DNA from: Paenibacillus ginsengihumi DSM 21568
GTDB lineage: Bacteria > Bacillota > Bacilli > Paenibacillales > NBRC-103111
Assembly: GCF_000380965.1 (NCBI RefSeq)
Contig: NZ_KB905602.1
Span: 1 to 34,728 of the forward strand
Direction: 5' to 3'
Length of the DNA: 34,728 nucleotides
Positions within the stretch are counted from its first letter, which is position 1. The number at the start of each line of letters is the position of its first letter. Under the pieces are notes generated by a model that did not search any database, was not told where the DNA came from, and was given only the letters and a program-made list of their open reading frames with translations. The translations under genes were made by a program, and so were the position numbers. Positions 28,985 through 34,728 of the stretch are shown here, in pieces.

Positions 28985-31827
28985 ACCGGAGCGTACAGAC
29001 GATCGCCGCCCGGATGAGCCTGCGCGACCCGCAGCGGGAATCGCTGCGCATTTTGGCCGATGCGGTCGAGCTGTTGAATCTCGGCCCCGGACAGGAGGAT
29101 ACGCTGCAGGAGCGGCTCCGGCGGCTGCAGGCCGCCTATCCCGACGTGACCGATTTCGAGCGCGAGTTTCCTTCGCTGTGCTTCGCTTTGGCGACAGGCG
29201 TCGGGAAGACGCGGCTGATGGGAGCGTTCATCGCGTATTTGCATGAGGCGAAGGGGATGAAAAACTTCTTCGTGCTCGCTCCGAACCTGACGATTTACCG
29301 CAAGCTGATCCGGGATTTCACGCCGCATACCCCGAAGTATGTGTTTCAGGGCGTCGGCGCGTTCGCCGCACAGCCGCCCGTCATCATTACCGGGGACAAC
29401 TATGAGGAAGGCGCCGGCGTGCGCAGTGCCAGCCTGTTCGGCGAAACCGAGGTGCACATCAATATTTTCAACATTGCCAAAATCAACGCCGAGGTGCGCG
29501 GCGGCAAAATGCCGAGGATTAAGCGGCTTAGCGAATATATCGGGCAGAGCTACTTTGACTATCTCGCGGCGCTGCCCGATCTCGTGCTGCTGATGGACGA
29601 ATCGCACCGCTACCGCGCATCGGCGGGCGTTAAGGCGCTCAACGAGTTGAATCCCGTGTTCGGTCTCGAGCTGACGGCCACGCCGCAGACGGAGACCGGC
29701 ACGAAGTCGGTGCCCTTCCGCAACGTGATCTACAGCTATCCGCTGTACCGGGCGCTGGAGGACGGATTCGTCAAGGAGCCGGCCGTCGCTACCCGGGAAA
29801 ACTTCGATCCGTCCCAGTATACGGAGGAGGAGCTGGAGCGGCTGAAGCTGGAGGACGGCCTGCTCGTACACGAGGATACGAAGGCGCAGCTTCAGGTGTA
29901 TGCGGCCGAGCGCGGGCTGGACCCGGTCCGCCCGTTCGTGCTGATCGTGGCGCAGGATACCGCCCATGCCGAATCGCTTATGCGGCACATCGAGTCGGAC
30001 GCTTTCTTCGGCGGGAAATATCGCGGGCGCGTCATTACCGTCCATTCCAGCCTGCGCGGCGAAGAGAAGGATGAAACGGTCGAGCAGCTGATGAGGCTGG
30101 AGCAGCCGACGCCCGGAAGCGATCCGCCGGAAATCGTCATTCACGTGAACATGCTGAAGGAAGGCTGGGACGTGACTAACCTGTACACGATCATCCCGCT
30201 CAGGGCAGCCAATTCGAAGACGCTGGTGGAGCAGTCGATCGGGCGCGGCCTGCGGCTTCCGTACGGGCGGCGCACGGGCGTCAAGGCGGTCGACCGGCTG
30301 ACCATTATCGCCCACGACAAGTTTCAGGAGATCGTCGACGCGGCGAACGATCCGCGCTCCGTGCTGCGCCGGGGCGTCCTGATCGGCAAGGACGTCGCGG
30401 AGACGCTGAAGCAGGCGTACGCCGTGCCGCCGCTCGCCCGGCAGCTCGCGGAGCAGTCGCTGGCGCGGCGGCTGGCCGGCGCGGCGGTCGAAGGCGCCGG
30501 CAGCGCGGCGGACCGCTCGCCGGAGGCGGCTGCTGCGGAAGGTGCCGGCGCAGAGGCCCGCCAGCCCGAGGCGGCTGCTGCGGAAGGTGCCGGCGCAGAG
30601 GCCCGCCAGCCCGATGCAGCTGCCTCGGGCGGTGCCAGCGCACAGGTCCGCCAGCCCGATGCAGCGATGGCGGCGCGGCTCGTCGAGGCGGTCGAGCGCG
30701 AAGCCGCGCGCTTCGAATCGCTTCCCGGCGCGAAGCAGCTGCTGCGCGATGACGTGATCGCGCAGCTGGCCGACAGGGCGGCCGCCGCTTGCTTCGGGCC
30801 GGCGGCGTCGCCTTCCGAGCGCGAGCGGGCGCGGCTGGCGGCGGCAGCGTACGCCGAAGGAGCGGCGGGCTGCACGATCGACATTCCGCGGATTCGGCTG
30901 GTGCCGGTCGGGGACGTAGCGTGGGGCTACCGTGATTTCGACCTGGACGGCAGCCGTCTGCAGGCGGAGCCGGTATCCGAGGCGATCCGCATCCGGCATC
31001 TGGTTACGCACCGGCGCGATACGATCGCTGCATCCGGCGCGCCGGCCGGATCGGGCTCTGCCGCTGCCCGCCCGGAGGACGTGCTGGTCAAGGCGCTGGC
31101 CGAATATCCCGATATCGATTACGCTGCTCAGGCGCGCCAGCTTTACCGCTGGGCCGGGCAAGCCGTCGCCGCGCTGCGGAGCCGCCTGCCGGACGAGGCG
31201 GCATTGGCCGCTGCCGTGCTGCACAGCCGATCAAGCCTGGCGGGGCAAATATACGAGCAGATGAAAGAGCATTATTACGAGGAAAGCGCCGGCGGCTTCG
31301 AGGCCGTCGTCACCAAAGGCTTCGAGACGCTGAAGCCGATTTATTTTACGGCCGCGGCGGAGGGCGGCGTGCGGCCGTTTCGCGAGGCGGTTGCCGACAA
31401 GCAGAAGATTCGCAGCATGGCGTTCACGGGATTCCGGCGCTGCCTGTATCCGCTGCAAAAGTTCGACTCCGACAGCGAACGCCGTTTCGCCGTCCTGTGC
31501 GAGGACGACGCTGACGTGCTGCGCTGGTTCAAGCCGGCTTCCGGCCAGTTCGCCATCCGCTACGGCAGGGATGCCTCGTATCATCCGGATTTTATCGTCG
31601 AGACCAGGACGGGCAAGCTGATCTGCGAGATCAAACGAAGCGATCAGGTGGATGACGGGAACGTTCGGGCCAAAGCCCGGGCCGTCGCGGAATGGTGCCG
31701 CCACGCTTCCCTTTACGAGCGGAGCGTGGGCGGGAAGGAGTGGCGCTATGCGCTGATCCCGCATGACGAGGTGAAGGATAACGCGACGCTGGAGGCGCTC
31801 GCGAGAAAATTCGCCGTCGCGGATTGA
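28981..31827 (+). CDS. res: Type III restriction-modification system, helicase-nuclease subunit (Res)
   Basis: The 948-residue product starts MNRSVQTIAARMSLRDPQRE. It is an SF2 helicase: Walker A ALATGVGKTRLMG (about residue 72), DESHRYRA (about 211), ELTATPQTETG, NMLKEGWDVTNLYTIIPLRA and EQSIGRGLRLPYG. The endonuclease domain near the end has SYHPDFIVETRTGKLICEIK, a PD-(D/E)xK motif. It cuts DNA after ATP-driven communication between two sites, with Mod providing recognition. An Ala/Gly-rich insert with three 15-residue repeats lies between the helicase and C-terminal regions. The frame is intact, so the system is probably active. Confidence 0.9.
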   Translation: MNRSVQTIAARMSLRDPQRESLRILADAVELLNLGPGQEDTLQERLRRLQAAYPDVTDFEREFPSLCFALATGVGKTRLMGAFIAYLHEAKGMKNFFVLAPNLTIYRKLIRDFTPHTPKYVFQGVGAFAAQPPVIITGDNYEEGAGVRSASLFGETEVHINIFNIAKINAEVRGGKMPRIKRLSEYIGQSYFDYLAALPDLVLLMDESHRYRASAGVKALNELNPVFGLELTATPQTETGTKSVPFRNVIYSYPLYRALEDGFVKEPAVATRENFDPSQYTEEELERLKLEDGLLVHEDTKAQLQVYAAERGLDPVRPFVLIVAQDTAHAESLMRHIESDAFFGGKYRGRVITVHSSLRGEEKDETVEQLMRLEQPTPGSDPPEIVIHVNMLKEGWDVTNLYTIIPLRAANSKTLVEQSIGRGLRLPYGRRTGVKAVDRLTIIAHDKFQEIVDAANDPRSVLRRGVLIGKDVAETLKQAYAVPPLARQLAEQSLARRLAGAAVEGAGSAADRSPEAAAAEGAGAEARQPEAAAAEGAGAEARQPDAAASGGASAQVRQPDAAMAARLVEAVEREAARFESLPGAKQLLRDDVIAQLADRAAAACFGPAASPSERERARLAAAAYAEGAAGCTIDIPRIRLVPVGDVAWGYRDFDLDGSRLQAEPVSEAIRIRHLVTHRRDTIAASGAPAGSGSAAARPEDVLVKALAEYPDIDYAAQARQLYRWAGQAVAALRSRLPDEAALAAAVLHSRSSLAGQIYEQMKEHYYEESAGGFEAVVTKGFETLKPIYFTAAAEGGVRPFREAVADKQKIRSMAFTGFRRCLYPLQKFDSDSERRFAVLCEDDADVLRWFKPASGQFAIRYGRDASYHPDFIVETRTGKLICEIKRSDQVDDGNVRAKARAVAEWCRHASLYERSVGGKEWRYALIPHDEVKDNATLEALARKFAVAD
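30523..30657 (+). repeat. Three 45-bp tandem repeats inside res
   Basis: Units at 30523-30567 and 30568-30612 are identical; 30613-30657 is a diverged copy. Each encodes 15 residues of the type EAAAAEGAGAEARQP. The length is a multiple of three, so copy-number change would not break the frame. Confidence 0.9.
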
Positions 31828-32055
31828 CCGCGGCAAGGGCGGCATGCTCATGCCGCGCTGCGGCACGCTGCCGGGCCGAGGGGGGCCACGCTGACGAGAT
31901 ACAGCGGGCCGACCGGGGCCGACAGGGGATAAGCGCGGCTATTGTCGGCTTTGCCCGGGCGCCGGCACGCTGCCGGATTAGGGGCAAGTTAGTATATTCA
32001 AGGTACCGGATAACGAAAAGTTCGCCGACGGGCAAAAAAGAAAGGAAGGAATTTC
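31828..32055 (+). other. Intergenic stretch before the ribokinase gene
   Basis: This 228-base gap is GC-rich and holds no convincing gene. GGCACGCTGCCGG occurs twice (about 31862 and 31963). The ribokinase ribosome binding site AAAGGAAGGA is at its end. No clear terminator with a T-run or consensus promoter was found. Confidence 0.4.
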
Positions 32056-32964
32056 ATGCAGCGTCCCAATATCGTTGTTGCAGGCAGCATGAACATGGAT
32101 ATCGTTGTCAGCATGCAGAGGATGCCCGTCGTGGGCGAGACCGTGCACGGAGAAGCGATTCATTACATCCCCGGCGGCAAAGGGGCGAACCAGGCGGTCG
32201 GCGCCGCCAGGCTCGGCGCGAGCGTGGCCATGATCGGCGCGGTCGGCGGCGATCTGTTCGGCCGGCAGATCGAGGAGAAGCTCGCAAGCCTTGGCATCGA
32301 TACGGCCGGGATCGTTCGGCTGGACGACGAGCCGACGGGGACGGCGACGATTTTTCATACGGCCGACGACAACTGCATCGTCATCGTTGCCGGCGCCAAC
32401 GGCCGCTGCGACGAGCAGCTCGTAACGGCTCACGCCGGGACGATTCGCCGGGCCGATCTGCTGCTGACGCAGTTGGAGGTGCCGCTTGAGGCAGTGCGTG
32501 CCGCTATGTCCGCGGCCAAGGAAGCAGGCGTGCGGACGGTGCTCAATCCGGCGCCGGCCGCCGCGCTGCCGGACGATGTGCTGCGGCTTGCGGACTATGT
32601 CACTCCGAACGAGACGGAATTCGCGCTGATGAGCGGCTCCTCCTGTTCCTCGGAGGAGGAATGGGAGCGGGCGATGCGCGCATGGGAGCAGCGGTACGGC
32701 CATCGTCTCGTCGTGACAAGAGGCAGCCGAGGCTGCTCCTACTTGGCGGAAGGGACGATCCGGACCGTGCCGGCGCTGCCGGTGGAGCCGGTCGATACGA
32801 CGGGAGCTGGCGATGCGTTCAACGCGGGCCTCGGCTACATGCTCGCATCCGGCAGCACGCTGGAGGCGGCTGTGCCGTTCGCCGTTCGCGCAGCGTCGCT
32901 GTCCGTGACCCGCTTCGGCGCGCAGGACGGGATGCCGACGCTGGAGGAAGTTCAGCGGGCGTGA
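32056..32964 (+). CDS. rbsK: Ribokinase
   Basis: The 302-residue product starts MQRPNIVVAGSMNMDIVVSM. PfkB-family motifs are complete: IPGGKGANQAVGAARLGASV (about 38-57, sugar binding) and VDTTGAGDAFNAGLGYMLAS (about 245-264, with the catalytic Asp and anion hole). NMD at the N-terminus and GGKGANQ favour ribokinase over fructokinase. It phosphorylates ribose at O5 in the cytoplasm. No rbs transport genes are nearby, so it may serve nucleoside or other sugar salvage. Confidence 0.88.
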   Translation: MQRPNIVVAGSMNMDIVVSMQRMPVVGETVHGEAIHYIPGGKGANQAVGAARLGASVAMIGAVGGDLFGRQIEEKLASLGIDTAGIVRLDDEPTGTATIFHTADDNCIVIVAGANGRCDEQLVTAHAGTIRRADLLLTQLEVPLEAVRAAMSAAKEAGVRTVLNPAPAAALPDDVLRLADYVTPNETEFALMSGSSCSSEEEWERAMRAWEQRYGHRLVVTRGSRGCSYLAEGTIRTVPALPVEPVDTTGAGDAFNAGLGYMLASGSTLEAAVPFAVRAASLSVTRFGAQDGMPTLEEVQRA

Positions 32965-33124
32965 GCTTTAAGGGGACATGGATTTAAGGGGCGCGGATGA
33001 CTGCGGCTCTTTCCGGCGTGGCCCGCCGGGAGGAGCGCGTCGCTCGCCGGAGTGAAGGCGTTTGTATTTTTAGCGTATTGTCCAAATATTTAGCGGCATA
33101 TATAGCCGCAAGGAGGAAGCGACG

Positions 33125-34249
33125 ATGATGACGGAGACCGAGTTGCAGCGTTACGGAATCGACAGGGACGAGCTCGTGCGCAAGGCGGAGCAATCGTTGC
33201 GCGCCGAGCCTTTGCACATTACATCGGTGCAAGCGCCGCTCAGCGAAGGCGGACCGCACGACTATTATTCGAACGGCGACTACTGGTGGCCGAATCCGGA
33301 CACGGCGGACGGATTGCCTTACGTTCGCAGAGACGGGGAGTCGAACCTGAACGCTTTTACGGCGCACCGGGAATTGCTCCGCGGCATGCGGACGCATGTT
33401 GCCAATCTGGCCGCAGGCTACGCGGCGACCGGCCGTATCGCTTATGCGGAGCGCGCGGCGGAGATGCTGCGCGTGTTCTTCCTGGACGAGAAGACGAGAA
33501 TGAATCCGCATCTGCTGTACGCTCAGGCGATTCCGGGCATTTGCACCGGACGGGGCATCGGCATCATCGATACGCTTCATCTCATCGACATCCCGCAGGC
33601 CGTGTTGACGCTGCTGCCGTCAGGGGCGATCACCCCGGACGAATTGTCCGCGCTTCAATCCTGGTTCGCCGATTATTTGCTCTGGATGCGCACGCATCCA
33701 TATGGGATCGATGAGATGAACGAAGGCAACAATCACGGCGTGTGCTGGTATGTGCAGGCGGCCTCCTTCGCCCGTTTTACGGGGAACGAGGAGGTGCTGG
33801 AGTTTTGCCGCGAAGGCTACAGATCGGTGCTGCTGCCGCAGCAGATGGCCGCGGACGGAAGCTTTCCCCGGGAGCTGGCCCGCACCAAGCCGTACGGCTA
33901 TTCGATTTTCGTGCTCGATAATATGACGACCTTATGTCAGCTGCTCTCTGTTCCCGGCGGAGGCGAAGACGATCTGTGGCGCTTCGAGCTGCCGGACGGC
34001 CGCGGGATCAGGAGGGGACTCGATTATTTGTATCCTTTTCTCGCCGACAAGCGCTCCTGGCCGTATCCCCCTGACGTCGAACATCATGAGAGCTGGCCGG
34101 TCCGAATGTCCTTCATGCTGTTTGCCGGATTGGCGCTGGACGACGAAAGGTACATGCGCCTTTGGTCGACGCTGCCGGGCGATCCGCAGATCCCGGAAAT
34201 TCGCCGCAATACGGCGATCCGTCAGCCGCTGCTGTTCATCGGTGGCTGA
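33125..34249 (+). CDS. Alginate lyase-family polysaccharide lyase
   Basis: The 374-residue product starts MMTETELQRYGIDRDELVRK. It follows the alginate lyase (alpha/alpha toroid) family: YYSNGDYWWPNPDTADGLPY with VRRDGESN (about 42-75), MNEGNNHGVCWYVQAASFAR (about 198-217, catalytic Asn-His) and ELARTKPYGYSIFVLDNMTT (about 248-268). No signal peptide is visible, so it would act in the cytoplasm on imported oligosaccharides unless secreted otherwise. AAGGAGGAAGCGACG precedes ATG 33125 and 33128. The true substrate may be another uronic-acid polymer. Confidence 0.82.
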   Translation: MMTETELQRYGIDRDELVRKAEQSLRAEPLHITSVQAPLSEGGPHDYYSNGDYWWPNPDTADGLPYVRRDGESNLNAFTAHRELLRGMRTHVANLAAGYAATGRIAYAERAAEMLRVFFLDEKTRMNPHLLYAQAIPGICTGRGIGIIDTLHLIDIPQAVLTLLPSGAITPDELSALQSWFADYLLWMRTHPYGIDEMNEGNNHGVCWYVQAASFARFTGNEEVLEFCREGYRSVLLPQQMAADGSFPRELARTKPYGYSIFVLDNMTTLCQLLSVPGGGEDDLWRFELPDGRGIRRGLDYLYPFLADKRSWPYPPDVEHHESWPVRMSFMLFAGLALDDERYMRLWSTLPGDPQIPEIRRNTAIRQPLLFIGG

Positions 34250-34330
34250 GAAGAGGCGGCCCGCGTTCCGCGAAACCTGGATAAGGCCGTGCGCCAATTG
34301 ACTCGCGTTTTGCCGGGCAGACCTTAAGCT

Positions 34331-34448
34331 AACGCAAGCCACAGAGCTTATTTTACTCGAAACGCTTGATTTGAAATTGTAACGCAAGTAAGCAGCCTTA
34401 TTTCGCATTTTGGGCTACCCGATTCAGTGTTTTTGACAAAATAGCGCT
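34331..34448 (+). repeat. Dispersed repeat, copy B
   Basis: Gap-free partner of 21301-21418, same orientation. It lies after the lyase gene and ends exactly at a small hairpin (CGCTACC/GGTAGCG, 34445-34461). Confidence 0.8.
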
Positions 34449-34453
34449 ACCTA

Positions 34454-34728
34454 GGGTAGCGTCAAGAAGTTTGTGTATACCGTGCCTATGGTAATTTGCG
34501 GTAGGGGTATCCATCAGTACGATGAATACAAAACATCACCTTGTTTTGAATTTTCAGAAAAAGTTCATCGAATAGCATTTGTATCGGTGGTGCTGGAGGG
34601 AATTTCCTCCAAAGGCTTTACATGGAGGGGCGGGCATGATAGGCTAATTGCCTTGGCGATACGAGTTTACGAGGTATCGCCGCGTCGCCAAGAAATCATG
34701 CCCGCAGAGGCTCCATGTCAAGCCGGCT
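34454..34728. mobile_element. Probable end of an insertion element with a large fold-back
   Basis: GGGTAGCGTCAAGAAGTTTG followed by TGTATACC resembles the terminal repeats of IS256-type elements (AAACTTCTTGACrCTACC on the other strand). Inside, GGCTTTACATGGAG (34614-34627) pairs with CTCCATGTCAAGCC (34711-34724) with one mismatch, GCGGGCATGAT (34630-34640) with ATCATGCCCGC (34695-34705 region), and GGCGATAC with GTATCGCC. No transposase frame is visible in the 275 bases, so the identification rests on the end sequence only. Confidence 0.35.

Noticed and set aside
28732..31224. 830-codon minus-strand frame opposite res
   Set aside because: It mirrors the restriction subunit, whose helicase and nuclease motifs are complete on the plus strand.

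Overview
The window looks like a Paenibacillus-type endospore-forming Firmicute (Paenibacillales). The evidence is a PrkA C-terminus very close to Bacillus PrkA, an LTA synthase-family enzyme, a 7TMR-DISM-type sensor kinase, strong AGGAGG-type ribosome binding sites and sigma-A promoters. About half is a temperate-phage element (1 to about 18260) and half is host chromosome (about 18263 to 34728).

Phage element. Its left end lies outside the window. From left: the tail of an unidentified gene; two leftward small genes (253-562, frameshifted; 667-858) beside two perfect DnaA boxes; a rightward set of small accessory cassettes (1004-4897: GNAT acetyltransferase, two HTH proteins, a zinc/AP2 protein), three of them driven by sigma-A promoters whose -35 boxes are embedded in inverted repeats; a lambda-like immunity switch (leftward XRE repressor 5363-5788, rightward Cro-like gene 5946-6200, matching operators); a recombination module (Rad50/SbcC-like ATPase with a CxxC hook, RecT/Bet annealase, metallo-beta-lactamase-fold hydrolase); a replication module (O-like initiator, DnaB helicase); a RuvC-like resolvase next to a freestanding HNH-AP2 endonuclease; a protein with an SSB-like acidic tip; and the ArpU-type late regulator. 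No terminase, capsid, tail, lysis or recombinase gene is seen here. The element stops soon after ArpU, so such genes are either left of the window or lost.

Right junction. The element ends inside prkA: the PrkA reading frame is recognisable only from about 18263, so roughly the first 285 codons are missing. prkA is a sporulation-related gene, so this insertion may be another case of a sporulation gene split by an excisable element. Just inside the junction two tiny leftward genes flank a complete hammerhead ribozyme on the minus strand (17982-18049). All conserved core bases are present, the stop codon of the upstream gene is part of the catalytic core, and a 5-bp loop pairing is possible. 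This is the most striking hidden structure in the window.

Host region. A LytTR-PAS-histidine kinase (minus), an LTA synthase-family enzyme, a two-component system whose 7TMR-DISM kinase is broken by a one-base frameshift while its OmpR-type regulator is intact, a type III restriction-modification pair (mod/res; res carries three 45-bp in-frame tandem repeats), a ribokinase and an alginate-lyase-family protein. A 118-bp dispersed repeat occurs twice (21301 and 34331, 96 of 118 positions identical by hand alignment). The last 275 bases resemble the end of a mobile element and include a large fold-back.
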